From positions 186,001 through 250,000 of the forward strand of contig CACGDY010000001.1 in assembly GCA_902571915.1 (NCBI GenBank): a DNA stretch of 64,000 nt, given 5' to 3'. Shown piece by piece: positions 18,123 to 26,737 of this stretch. Position 1 is the stretch's first letter. The number at the start of each line of letters is the position of its first letter. This DNA is from an uncultured Pelagibacteraceae bacterium. GTDB lineage: Bacteria > Pseudomonadota > Alphaproteobacteria > Pelagibacterales > Pelagibacteraceae. A model generated the notes under the pieces. That model was given only the letters and a program-made list of their open reading frames with translations. It did no database searches and was not told the DNA's origin. A program made the translations under genes and the position numbers.

Positions 18123-18144
18123 AAACCAGTACCAAACCAGTACC
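18123..18144 (+). repeat. putative integrase arm-type sites (right end)
   Basis: Perfect 11-bp tandem AAACCAGTACC AAACCAGTACC, about 80 bp before attR core; same 11-mer at 9628. Confidence 0.65.
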
Positions 18145-18224
18145 TAGAGAGATGTTTTATTTTTTTAATAGACTATGTTAAGACAAGAATGTAAATAACA
18201 ATGCAAAATCAAGACTTATTACAC

Positions 18225-18266
18225 AATGCCCTCGTGGTGAAATTGGTAGACACAAAGGACTTAAAA
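18225..18266 (+). repeat. attR core (5' half of intact tRNA-Leu)
   Basis: Identical to 9423-9464. Confidence 0.95.
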
Positions 18267-18313
18267 TCCTTGCCGCTTGCGGAGTGCCAGTTCGAGTCTG
18301 GCCGAGGGCACCA
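18228..18313 (+). tRNA. tRNA-Leu(UAA)
   Basis: GCCCTCG/CGAGGGC acceptor, anticodon TAA, TTCGAGTC T-arm, long variable arm, encoded CCA. Confidence 0.95.
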
Positions 18314-18318
18314 TTAAA

Positions 18319-19089
18319 ATGAGTAAGATTCAAATTATCTCTGATAAAAATAGCAGATCATCAAATATAAAAAAATCATTAATTAATATATTAAAACAAA
18401 ATGACTTAAAAAAACCAAATCTAATAATCGTAATTGGTGGTGATGGTTTTATGCTTCAAACTTTAAAAAATAATAGAAATTCAAAAAAATTTTTTTATGG
18501 AATAAATTCTGGAAATTATGGTTTTTTAATGAATAAATATTCATCAAGTAATTTAGTCAAAAATTTATCAAAAGCTAAGATGATTTCAATTTCACCATTA
18601 GAAATGACAGTAAGTAATAAAAATAATCAAAGTAAAAAACACATAGCAATTAATGAGGTATCAATTTTACGACAAAGCCGTCAAGCAGCATCGTTATCAA
18701 TAGATTATGGATCTAAAAAACTAATTAAGAATTTAGTTTCTGATGGCGTTTTGGTTTCTACACCTGCTGGAAGCACAGCTTATAATTTATCTGTTCATGG
18801 ACCCATTTTAGATCTTAATTCAAAAAAGTTGTCAATCTCACCAATAAGTGCTTTTAGGCCACGAAGATGGAAAGGTAAAATAGTCAGTGATAGATCAAAA
18901 ATAACGATTAAAAATTTGAACCCCCAAAAAAGACCTATTAGTGCAGTTGCTGACAATATTGAGGTGAGAAATGCCAAAAAGATAACTATTAAAACAAAAA
19001 GAAATATTAAGTTTAACCTTTTGTATGACAAAAATAGAAGTTTACAAAAAAAAATTAAAATAGAACAAATTAGAAGAGAAGTATCTTAA
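18319..19089 (+). CDS. nadK: NAD kinase
   Basis: 'LIIVIGGDGFMLQTLKNN', 'VLVSTPAGSTAYNLSVHGPIL'. Confidence 0.9.
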   Translation: MSKIQIISDKNSRSSNIKKSLINILKQNDLKKPNLIIVIGGDGFMLQTLKNNRNSKKFFYGINSGNYGFLMNKYSSSNLVKNLSKAKMISISPLEMTVSNKNNQSKKHIAINEVSILRQSRQAASLSIDYGSKKLIKNLVSDGVLVSTPAGSTAYNLSVHGPILDLNSKKLSISPISAFRPRRWKGKIVSDRSKITIKNLNPQKRPISAVADNIEVRNAKKITIKTKRNIKFNLLYDKNRSLQKKIKIEQIRREVS

Positions 19090-19118
19090 ATTAAACTTTA
19101 GCTACTAAATTTTCATAA

Positions 19119-20207
19119 ATGAAAAAATTTTTTTTAAATAGTGTATTATTTTTTTTATCACTAATTTTTATTTTTACAGTTGTTGAGTATTTTTTAGGTC
19201 TATTCTCAATTAAACAAGATTATTCAAATCAAAGATATATGCTATTTAAGTCAAATAATGAAAATTCAGTATTTAGAAATATCAAAGGAGGGTTTTTGTA
19301 TCAACCAAATACTAAAGTTGAAAGCACAACTTTTTTTTACGTCGATGACAAATGGATTAAGGAATTTGAATATATTATCCCAACAAATAATTTAGGATTA
19401 GTTCAAACAAATGATGTTTTTCCTAAAAAAAAAAGTATATTATTGCTTGGTGACTCTTACACTGAGGGAGTAGGCGCTTATCCATGGTTTGAAAATTTGA
19501 ATAAAAAATATTTAAATTCAAATTACCAATTAATTAATGGAGGTATTTTAGGAACAGGTTTTGAGTCTTGGTTTAATTTATACAATTATCTTATAAATCA
19601 AAATATAGAAATATCAAAAATCGTAATAATATTTACATCCGATGACTATAGGCGGGGCGCATGGAATATGCATGAGAATACTTTAAAGTGCCTTAAGAAT
19701 TATAAAATTTGTAGAGGTGATGAAAATTTTTACGGGAAACCATCTCTAAAAGACGAAATAAGTTTTTTAGAAAAATTAAGAATTTTTAGAGATAATAGTA
19801 TAAACCAAAATCATAAAAATGTATTGATCAATTATATTAAAAACAAATACCCAGAATTAAGAAGTCTAAACAAAACATTAAGAAGAAGACTTGAGATCGA
19901 TAAGAGCCCTACAATTGCTAAAAGTAACGAGGTAATTACATATTTTATAGATAAATATAAAGATGAAGCGCTGTTTATTCATATTCCTACTAAGTTTGAA
20001 ATTCTTTTTGATGATAAGGATTTATTTGGAAAAAAAACTTTTGAATTTATAGATAAAAATAAAGGCAATGTTGTCGATGCGTTTGATAAATGTAATTTGA
20101 AAGAAGAAGATTTTTATTATTATGATGGCCATCCCAATGCTAAAGGATATGAAAAAATTTCATTTTGTATAAGTTCAATTTTTGAAAAAAAATTAGAGAT
20201 AAAATAA
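19119..20207 (+). CDS. SGNH/GDSL-like hydrolase family protein with N-terminal TM
   Basis: 'ILLLGDSYTEGVGA' block I, 'DGHPNAKGYEKI' catalytic-like DxH. Confidence 0.7.
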   Translation: MKKFFLNSVLFFLSLIFIFTVVEYFLGLFSIKQDYSNQRYMLFKSNNENSVFRNIKGGFLYQPNTKVESTTFFYVDDKWIKEFEYIIPTNNLGLVQTNDVFPKKKSILLLGDSYTEGVGAYPWFENLNKKYLNSNYQLINGGILGTGFESWFNLYNYLINQNIEISKIVIIFTSDDYRRGAWNMHENTLKCLKNYKICRGDENFYGKPSLKDEISFLEKLRIFRDNSINQNHKNVLINYIKNKYPELRSLNKTLRRRLEIDKSPTIAKSNEVITYFIDKYKDEALFIHIPTKFEILFDDKDLFGKKTFEFIDKNKGNVVDAFDKCNLKEEDFYYYDGHPNAKGYEKISFCISSIFEKKLEIK

Positions 20208-20210
20208 ATA

Positions 20211-20253
20211 TGGTGCCCCCGAACGGATTCGAACTGCGGACCTATTGATTACA
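20211..20253 (-). repeat. decayed 3'-end fragment of tRNA-Thr (scar A)
   Basis: tggtgcccccgAacggattcgaacTgcggacctattgattaca versus 23492-23534; two substitutions. Confidence 0.9.
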
Positions 20254-20315
20254 TAATATGTATCATCAATCAATTAAATATACTTTAGTAATACTGATAA
20301 ACAATAATCAGTCAT

Positions 20316-20337
20316 CTCGACACATGTACGACACAAT
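20316..20337 (+). repeat. degenerate 11-bp tandem next to scar A (putative eroded arm sites)
   Basis: ctCGACACAtg taCGACACAat, CGACACA repeated at 11-bp spacing. Confidence 0.35.
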
Positions 20338-20352
20338 GTTAAAGTTTTCACA

Positions 20353-22497
20353 ATGAAAAAAATATTTTTACTTATATTATTTATCTTTATCTTTTTTAGC
20401 TCTAAATCATTTGCTGATTTACAATTTAAACAATCAAAAGATATTTCAGATGATACTGATGATTTAAGAGGAATTTTTATAAAACCGGATGGAAAAAGGG
20501 TATATGTAACTAATGATGAAGATGATGATGATCAGTCAGTTATTGAATATTCCTTAACAACACCTTTTGATATTAGTACCGCTGTAAAATCTTCTGAAAC
20601 GTTACTTACAATTCAAGAAAGTGGTAGCTCTGAGGTTATGGATAACCCTCATGCTATTGAATTTAAACCTGATGGAACTAGGATGTATGTAATACGTAGT
20701 GATGGTACAGCTGGTAATACAGTTGCTATAGAACAGTTTAGTTTAAGTACTCCATGGGACTCTTCTACTATAACTTGGACTGGTAGAACTGATTTACAGA
20801 CTGGATGTACTACAAGTATTCAGTCAAGAGGTTTAGACTTTAAACCTGACGGTACCAGAGTATTTATTGGAAATGAAGGTAATGACATAATAGCTCAATA
20901 CGACTTAACTACACCATGGGATGTAACAACTATGGTAAATCAAGAATGTTCACCAAGTATCACAGGTGATGAGACTAAAATGAGAAATATACAACTTAGT
21001 TCAGATGGAAATTTTTTATATGTGGGTGGGAATACTGGTGATGATATAAATAAGTATTCTTTAACATCACCCTATAATATCACCTCTATTAGTCTAGAAA
21101 CATCTTATTCAATATCTGCTCAAACTGGAGAAATGAGAGGATTTATTTTTTCATCAAATTTCACAAAACTATATGTTACAGGAGATGACGGAAGCAGCTC
21201 TGGTGATAATGTAATTTATGAATACGATGTTGACTGCGCTGGAACCATAACTTGTCTTGATGCATCAACTAATGCTGATGTGAAAGCTATTATTGAGTCA
21301 AATGTTGAGTCTGCTAAACGTATAATTATAAATAATACTCTTCCAATATTTCATAGGACTGAATGGTTAAGAAGACATAAAAATAAAGATAATCTCTCAA
21401 ACTTTAATGCAGAAGTAGACTTTACAAATGAAAAAATTGCAAGATTAGTGAGTGCTTTAGAAACATTCAAAAAAGAGAAAGATAGAACCTTTAATAGCGA
21501 TGATTGGTTTCAATGGAGTGAGGGTAGAGTAAGCCTAGGTAAGAGACATGCGAAAAATACTTCCTTAAGAGATATTCATACTTATGGTATTTCAATCGGT
21601 GCAGATAGAATTAAGGATGAAGATAAAGATACAATGTATGGTTATGTTTTTCAATTCGGAAATGATAATGTTGATATTGGTAGTCAAGGCACAAGACTAG
21701 ATACAGACTCCTATAGTTTAGCTTTTTATGGAACAAAAATTCGAGAAGATGATTTTTTTACAGATGCGATTATTGGGTTAAGTTTATTAGATACTGATCA
21801 TATGAGAGTAACTCAAGGCAATACTCTTAAAGGAGACAGAGATGGACAACAAATATTTGGCTCAATTTATTTTGGTAAAAGATTGCATAAACAAAAACAT
21901 AACCTAAGTCCTGGAATTAAATTAGATTTAGGATACACAAAACTTAAAGCTTTTAGAGAAAAAACTACATTAGGTAGCAACTTATCTGATGCTTTAGTTT
22001 ATAGAGATCAAAATATTAAATCTGCTTTAACTACAATTGGTGTACTTTTTGATCATACTCATAAACAGAAAGAAAAGAATATTAATCATCATGGAAGATT
22101 AGAGTATGTTGGAGATTTTAGCCCATCATCAAATACAGAATTTTATTATTTAAATAATCAAAGTACAGTTTATGATTACAAAGCAAATAATAAGTCAATG
22201 CATAATTACAGAGTGGGTTATGGTTTTGATATTACGTCAATAACAGGTTGGTCAGTAGCAGCAAACTTAGAGAGATTTGGTGCAAGTGGAAAAAATTACT
22301 ATAATGAATTCTATCTATTATTAGGATATGTTCCAATAGATGATACCAAATATGCTATAGGTTTAGATAATGATAAAGCATCTCTAACTTATGAAAAAAA
22401 TTTAAACGGTTTTAATATTAAAATGAGCTCAAAATATAGTTTAATGAGTGAAATACCTGACTATGGAGCAAATATAATTGTAAGTAATAATTTTTAA
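20353..22497 (+). CDS. outer-membrane protein: beta-propeller-like N-terminus plus autotransporter-like barrel (paralog of 4653..6761)
   Basis: Signal peptide; 'FKPDGTRM/RV' repeats; C-terminus 'GLDNDKASLTYEKNLNGFNIKMSSKYSLMSEIPDYGANIIVSNNF' parallels the paralog. Confidence 0.7.
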   Translation: MKKIFLLILFIFIFFSSKSFADLQFKQSKDISDDTDDLRGIFIKPDGKRVYVTNDEDDDDQSVIEYSLTTPFDISTAVKSSETLLTIQESGSSEVMDNPHAIEFKPDGTRMYVIRSDGTAGNTVAIEQFSLSTPWDSSTITWTGRTDLQTGCTTSIQSRGLDFKPDGTRVFIGNEGNDIIAQYDLTTPWDVTTMVNQECSPSITGDETKMRNIQLSSDGNFLYVGGNTGDDINKYSLTSPYNITSISLETSYSISAQTGEMRGFIFSSNFTKLYVTGDDGSSSGDNVIYEYDVDCAGTITCLDASTNADVKAIIESNVESAKRIIINNTLPIFHRTEWLRRHKNKDNLSNFNAEVDFTNEKIARLVSALETFKKEKDRTFNSDDWFQWSEGRVSLGKRHAKNTSLRDIHTYGISIGADRIKDEDKDTMYGYVFQFGNDNVDIGSQGTRLDTDSYSLAFYGTKIREDDFFTDAIIGLSLLDTDHMRVTQGNTLKGDRDGQQIFGSIYFGKRLHKQKHNLSPGIKLDLGYTKLKAFREKTTLGSNLSDALVYRDQNIKSALTTIGVLFDHTHKQKEKNINHHGRLEYVGDFSPSSNTEFYYLNNQSTVYDYKANNKSMHNYRVGYGFDITSITGWSVAANLERFGASGKNYYNEFYLLLGYVPIDDTKYAIGLDNDKASLTYEKNLNGFNIKMSSKYSLMSEIPDYGANIIVSNNF

Positions 22498-22551
22498 TGG
22501 TGCCCCCGCACGGATTCGAACCGCGGACCTATTGATTACAAATCAATTGCT
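22498..22551 (-). repeat. exact 3' fragment of tRNA-Thr (scar B)
   Basis: 54 bp identical to 23492-23545. Confidence 0.95.
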
Positions 22552-22602
22552 AAAATTTAAATAAACATTTATTTGCAACAATAATCATAAAAAATTTTTA
22601 AT

Positions 22603-22624
22603 CTGGTCACACTCTGGGCACAGT
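22603..22624 (+). repeat. 11-bp tandem repeat, putative left arm sites of mini-element
   Basis: CTGGTCACACT CTGGGCACAGT. Confidence 0.5.
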
Positions 22625-22658
22625 GGTAGTGTTTTAATAATTAAATAAGGAGATTCAT

Positions 22659-22973
22659 ATGGCAATATTAGTAAAAGGCGAAATTACAATTACTAAAGGA
22701 TTTAAAACATGGAAAGAGATGGTCTATGCACAGGATGGAAAATTAAAAGAGCATGGAATAAAATTTGTTTTTGCAGGCACACAAAAAGATGACCCAACAA
22801 AACTTCATACAGTAATGCAATTTCCAAACATGGAAGCACTCCAAGCTTTTAAAGATGATAAGGAACTTGCTGAGAAAAGAAAAGAAGCAGGTGCTGTTTT
22901 AGAGAGTGCTGTAATGATACCAATTTCAGATGAACATTTAACCAACTATCCGGATGCATATACAAATCATTAA
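22659..22973 (+). CDS. small protein, possibly DUF3764 / dimeric alpha-beta barrel-like
   Basis: 104 aa 'KGEITITKGFKTWKEMVYAQDGKLKEHGIKFVFAGTQKDDPTKLHTVMQFPN'; SD aaggag upstream. Confidence 0.5.
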   Translation: MAILVKGEITITKGFKTWKEMVYAQDGKLKEHGIKFVFAGTQKDDPTKLHTVMQFPNMEALQAFKDDKELAEKRKEAGAVLESAVMIPISDEHLTNYPDAYTNH

Positions 22974-23372
22974 ATGAAAAAACTTTTAGGGATCGTGGTT
23001 CTGGGTTTATTGTTAAGTGGGAATGCTTTTGCAAAGATTGATTGGAAAAAAAGAGATCTGTGTGAAAGTTCTAAATATAAAAAGTTATGTTCAACAATTT
23101 TAGATAAAAAACTTGTTGGATTAAATACAATAGCTAATTTTAAGTTTGATAAGGGTAAAATTATTGCTCTAATAAATTTGAAAAAAGGTGAAAATATGAG
23201 TCTGCTTGCAGATCCAGATCCAAGTTATGTTGCAAAATACGCTGGTGAGTATTTAGTCTATGAAAGTGCTGATGGTGTTTCTATTACTGAATTTGCACCA
23301 TCTTCTCCGATGAAACATTTGATATGTGATAATTCAAACAAATGTATTGATGCCAATTCAATAAAACCTTAA
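22974..23372 (+). CDS. small secreted hypothetical protein
   Basis: Signal peptide MKKLLGIVVLGLLLSGNAFA. Confidence 0.6.
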   Translation: MKKLLGIVVLGLLLSGNAFAKIDWKKRDLCESSKYKKLCSTILDKKLVGLNTIANFKFDKGKIIALINLKKGENMSLLADPDPSYVAKYAGEYLVYESADGVSITEFAPSSPMKHLICDNSNKCIDANSIKP

Positions 23373-23414
23373 CACAAAATAAATTCTAAACGACTACTTG
23401 ATTGGTCTACAAAT

Positions 23415-23436
23415 CTGTCCACACTCTGACCACACT
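23415..23436 (+). repeat. 11-bp tandem repeat, putative right arm sites of mini-element
   Basis: CTGTCCACACT CTGACCACACT; 9 or 10 of 11 positions match between units here, related to 22603-22624. Confidence 0.55.
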
Positions 23437-23491
23437 TATTGTGGTAAGAATTGATTTTGCAAAAATTATTTTGATAAAAAAGTAAGTGAAG

Positions 23492-23567
23492 TGGTGCCCC
23501 CGCACGGATTCGAACCGCGGACCTATTGATTACAAATCAATTGCTCTACCAGCTGAGCTACAAGGGC
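23492..23567 (-). tRNA. tRNA-Thr(UGU)
   Basis: Reverse complement GCCCTTGTAGCTCAGCTGGTAGAGCAATTGATTTGTAATCAATAGGTCCGCGGTTCGAATCCGTGCGGGGGCACCA. Confidence 0.95.
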
Positions 23568-23600
23568 ATGCGCAATAATTATTAATAATTCTTTAATTAA

Positions 23601-24344
23601 TCAACTCTTTTTTTTTAAATAATTTAAATGATGAAATACAATTGCAGCACTATTAGAGATATTTAGACTTTCTACTTTATTATCTATTTCTATTTTTACT
23701 AAAAAATCAGCATATTTGGATGTGTGTTTATGCATACCAAAGCCTTCAGATCCAAATAAAAGAATATTATTTCCATCCCATTCTATATCTTTAAAATCTT
23801 TGTTGCCACTGCTATCAAACCCATAAACCCAAAAATTTTTATCTTTCAAATTTTTTAAAGTAGAGTTTATGTTAGATACTTCAAAAATATTCATATACTC
23901 AATGGCTCCACTAGAAGATTTATACATAAGTTTACTTTCACTCGGATAATGTCTCTCTTTAATAATAATTCCATCTATGTTAAAGGATGTAGCACTTCTA
24001 ATTAAAGATCCAATATTTCTAGGATCTGTTACCCCATCTAAACAAACTAAAGTGATATTATCTTTCTTCTTTAAAAATTCTTTGAGAATTGGTTTTTCTA
24101 AGTGCTCTATTTCAGCAACATATCCTTGATGCAACAAATTCTCTTTGGTGCTATATTTGTCTAATTCTTTTTTAGTTTTAAAATAAACCTTTACGTCATT
24201 AAGAAGGTTTTTGTTTGGGCTTTTTCTGTGTATATTTTTTTTACTTTCCTCTGTTAAAAAAACTCTCAGCACCTTTCTTTTAGGATTTTTTAATGCTTCA
24301 ATCACCGCATGTTGTCCAACTATAAAAAATGACGATTTATTCAT
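23601..24344 (-). CDS. rlmB: 23S rRNA (guanosine-2'-O-)-methyltransferase, TrmH/SpoU family
   Basis: 'VCLDGVTDPRNIGSLIRSATSFNIDGIII', 'LLFGSEGFGM', 'VESLNISNSAAIVFH'. Confidence 0.9.
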   Translation of the reverse strand: MNKSSFFIVGQHAVIEALKNPKRKVLRVFLTEESKKNIHRKSPNKNLLNDVKVYFKTKKELDKYSTKENLLHQGYVAEIEHLEKPILKEFLKKKDNITLVCLDGVTDPRNIGSLIRSATSFNIDGIIIKERHYPSESKLMYKSSSGAIEYMNIFEVSNINSTLKNLKDKNFWVYGFDSSGNKDFKDIEWDGNNILLFGSEGFGMHKHTSKYADFLVKIEIDNKVESLNISNSAAIVFHHLNYLKKKS

Positions 24345-24473
24345 AAAATTTACTTATTTTTACACGTTTTTTTGTTCTTTTTCCTAATAAATCACGTATT
24401 GCAATTGGATAAATAAAATATATAAAACGCTTGTTGTTTGAAGCTTTATTGAACATGGGGACGCTTCCCCTAA

Positions 24474-24559
24474 GGAGGGGTTCCAGAGCGGTCAAATGGG
24501 GCGGGCTGTAAACCCGTTGACTTCGGTCTTCGAAAGTTCGAATCTTTCCCCCTCCACCA
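24474..24559 (+). tRNA. tRNA-Tyr(GUA)
   Basis: GGAGGGG...CCCCTCC acceptor, anticodon GTA, long variable arm, CCA. Confidence 0.93.
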
Positions 24560-24604
24560 TTCAATGAAACTTAAATAATACTGGAGTGCAATTCTTGGGG
24601 TAAT

Positions 24605-24678
24605 GCGGGTGTAGTTCAATGGTAGAACGCTAGCCTTCCAAGCTGGATGTAAGGGTTCGATTCCCTTTACCCGCTCCA
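24605..24678 (+). tRNA. tRNA-Gly(UCC)
   Basis: GCGGGTG...TACCCGC acceptor; anticodon TCC; CCA. Confidence 0.93.
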
Positions 24679-24717
24679 AGAAACTAAATTAGAAAAAAAA
24701 AGTGAGGATTAAAAGTA

Positions 24718-25908
24718 ATGTCAAAAGAAAAATTTGTAAGAAATAAACCACATTGTAATATTGGAACAATCGGTCATGTTGATCATGGTAAAACTACTTT
24801 AACGGCAGCGATAACAAAAGTGTTATCTGAAACTGGTGGAGCGCAAGCAGTAGCATATGATCAGATAGATAAAGCCCCAGAGGAAAAAGAAAGAGGTATA
24901 ACAATTTCAACTGCACACGTTGAGTATGAAACAGAAAAAAGGCACTATGCTCACGTAGACTGTCCTGGACACGCTGACTATGTTAAAAATATGATTACTG
25001 GAGCAGCTCAAATGGATGGAGCAATCTTAGTTGTTAATGCAGCAGATGGTCCAATGCCACAAACTAGAGAACATATTCTATTAGCACGTCAAGTTGGAGT
25101 TCCAGCTATTTGTGTATATTTAAATAAAGTTGACCAGGTAGATGACAAGGAAATGATAGATCTTGTAGAGGAGGAAATCAGAGAATTACTTACATCTTAT
25201 AAATTCCCTGGAGATAAAACTCCAATAGCAAAAGGTTCAGCTCTTGCTGCAGTAGAGGGTAGAGACGAAGAAATTGGAAAAAAATCTATTTTAGAGTTGA
25301 TGAAAAATGTTGACGAATTTATTCCTCAACCTGACAGACCTAAGGATAAAGATTTTTTAATGCCTGTCGAAGACGTTTTCTCAATCTCTGGACGAGGTAC
25401 TGTTGCAACTGGAAGAGTAGAGTCTGGAGTGCTTAAAACTGGTGATGAAATAGAAATTGTTGGAATTAAAGAGACAAAAAAATCAGTTTGTACTGGTGTC
25501 GAGATGTTTAGAAAACTTTTGGACACAGGTGAAGCTGGAGATAATGTTGGTGTACTTTTAAGAGGTATAGAGAGAACAGACATTGAAAGAGGACAAGTTT
25601 TATGTAAGCCTGGTTCTGTAACTCCACATACTAAATTTGAGGCTCAAGCTTATGTTCTTAAAAAAGAGGAAGGTGGAAGACATACTCCTTTTTTTACTAA
25701 ATATAGACCTCAATTTTATTTTAGAACAACTGACGTTACTGGTGAGGTTGAGTTACCATCTGGCACAGAAATGGTAATGCCCGGTGATGATGCAAAATTT
25801 ACAGTAAAATTAATAACCCCGATAGCAATGTCAGAAAAATTGAATTTTGCGATAAGAGAAGGTGGTAGAACTGTTGGAGCGGGAGTAGTAACGAAAATTA
25901 TAGAGTAA
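24718..25908 (+). CDS. tuf: elongation factor Tu
   Basis: '[19 protein letters not shown]', full-length EF-Tu. Confidence 0.99.
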   Translation: MSKEKFVRNKPHCNIGTIGHVDHGKTTLTAAITKVLSETGGAQAVAYDQIDKAPEEKERGITISTAHVEYETEKRHYAHVDCPGHADYVKNMITGAAQMDGAILVVNAADGPMPQTREHILLARQVGVPAICVYLNKVDQVDDKEMIDLVEEEIRELLTSYKFPGDKTPIAKGSALAAVEGRDEEIGKKSILELMKNVDEFIPQPDRPKDKDFLMPVEDVFSISGRGTVATGRVESGVLKTGDEIEIVGIKETKKSVCTGVEMFRKLLDTGEAGDNVGVLLRGIERTDIERGQVLCKPGSVTPHTKFEAQAYVLKKEEGGRHTPFFTKYRPQFYFRTTDVTGEVELPSGTEMVMPGDDAKFTVKLITPIAMSEKLNFAIREGGRTVGAGVVTKIIE

Positions 25909-25917
25909 ACTCTATAT

Positions 25918-25993
25918 AGGAGTGTAGCTCAATTGGTAGAGCGCCGGTCTCCAAAACCGGAGGCTGAGGGTTCGAGTCCCTCCGCTCCTGCCA
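25918..25993 (+). tRNA. tRNA-Trp(CCA)
   Basis: AGGAGTG...CGCTCCT acceptor; loop TCTCCAAAA with anticodon CCA; CCA end. Confidence 0.95.
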
Positions 25994-26015
25994 ATAAATG
26001 AGTAAAAACTAAAAT

Positions 26016-26207
26016 ATGAGAAACCCAATAAAATTTATTCAAGAAGTGAAACAAGAGGCTTTCAAGGTTACTTGGCCAACAGGCAAAGAAACTTTACAGG
26101 GAGCTTTAATGGTTTTCATTATGGCGGTTGTCATGTCACTTTTTTTTTTATTATTGGATCAAGTCTTAAAATTCTTTTTGGATTTGTTACTGAAAGTGAG
26201 TCTGTAA
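26016..26207 (+). CDS. secE: preprotein translocase subunit SecE
   Basis: Short protein with 'EVKQEAFKVTWPTGKET', between tRNA-Trp and nusG. Confidence 0.93.
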   Translation: MRNPIKFIQEVKQEAFKVTWPTGKETLQGALMVFIMAVVMSLFFLLLDQVLKFFLDLLLKVSL

Positions 26208-26737
26208 TGAAAAGTTGGTATATAGTTCAATCTCACTCAAGTTTTGAAAACAAAGTTGCAGGTTTAATCAAGGAAGAGGCTGATAAAGCAAAAATTTCTG
26301 ATAAATTTGAGGAAATAATAGTCCCAACTCATGACGTAACAGAAGTTAAAAGAGGAAAGAGAATTCAAAGAAAAAAAAAATATTTTCCTGGATATGTATT
26401 AATTAAAAGTGAAATGGATAATAACATTTATCATATGATTAAAAATATTAAAAGAGTTAGTGGTTTTTTGGGTACTAAAGGTATGCCTGTACCAGTATCA
26501 GATAAAGAAATAGAGAAAATATTAGGACAAATAAAAGATGGCGTAGCTCAACCAAAATCTGGTATAGATTATAGTGTTGGAGAAAAAGTACAAGTTATAG
26601 ACGGACCATTTGCGTCTTTTAGTGGCATGGTTGAAGATATAGATGAGGAAAAATCTAGACTCAAAGTATCAGTATCTATATTTGGAAGACCAACTCCGGT
26701 AGAGCTAGAATATAATCAAGTGGAGAAAGTAAGTTAA
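26207..26737 (+). CDS. nusG: transcription termination/antitermination protein NusG
   Basis: '[18 protein letters not shown]', KOW region '[23 protein letters not shown]'; start 26207. Confidence 0.97.
   Translation: MKSWYIVQSHSSFENKVAGLIKEEADKAKISDKFEEIIVPTHDVTEVKRGKRIQRKKKYFPGYVLIKSEMDNNIYHMIKNIKRVSGFLGTKGMPVPVSDKEIEKILGQIKDGVAQPKSGIDYSVGEKVQVIDGPFASFSGMVEDIDEEKSRLKVSVSIFGRPTPVELEYNQVEKVS

Larger units (their letters stand above)
9423..18266 (+). mobile_element. integrative element in tRNA-Leu(UAA), satellite-like (integrase + primase-helicase, no recognisable structural genes)
   Basis: 42-bp direct repeats at both ends, tyrosine integrase next to attL, primase-helicase, nuclease, tight operon, composition unlike flanks. 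Confidence 0.9.

Noticed and set aside
9423-18266. Complete temperate pelagiphage prophage
   Set aside because: No recognisable terminase, portal, capsid, tail, RNA polymerase, DNA polymerase or lysis genes; only ~8.8 kb.
18277-18318. Upstream extension of nadK starting inside tRNA-Leu
   Set aside because: Overlaps tRNA; ATG at 18319 is the natural NAD kinase start.
24337-24679. Minus-strand ORFs 24337-24564 and 24470-24679
   Set aside because: They run across the tRNA-Tyr and tRNA-Gly genes; spurious translations of tRNA sequence.
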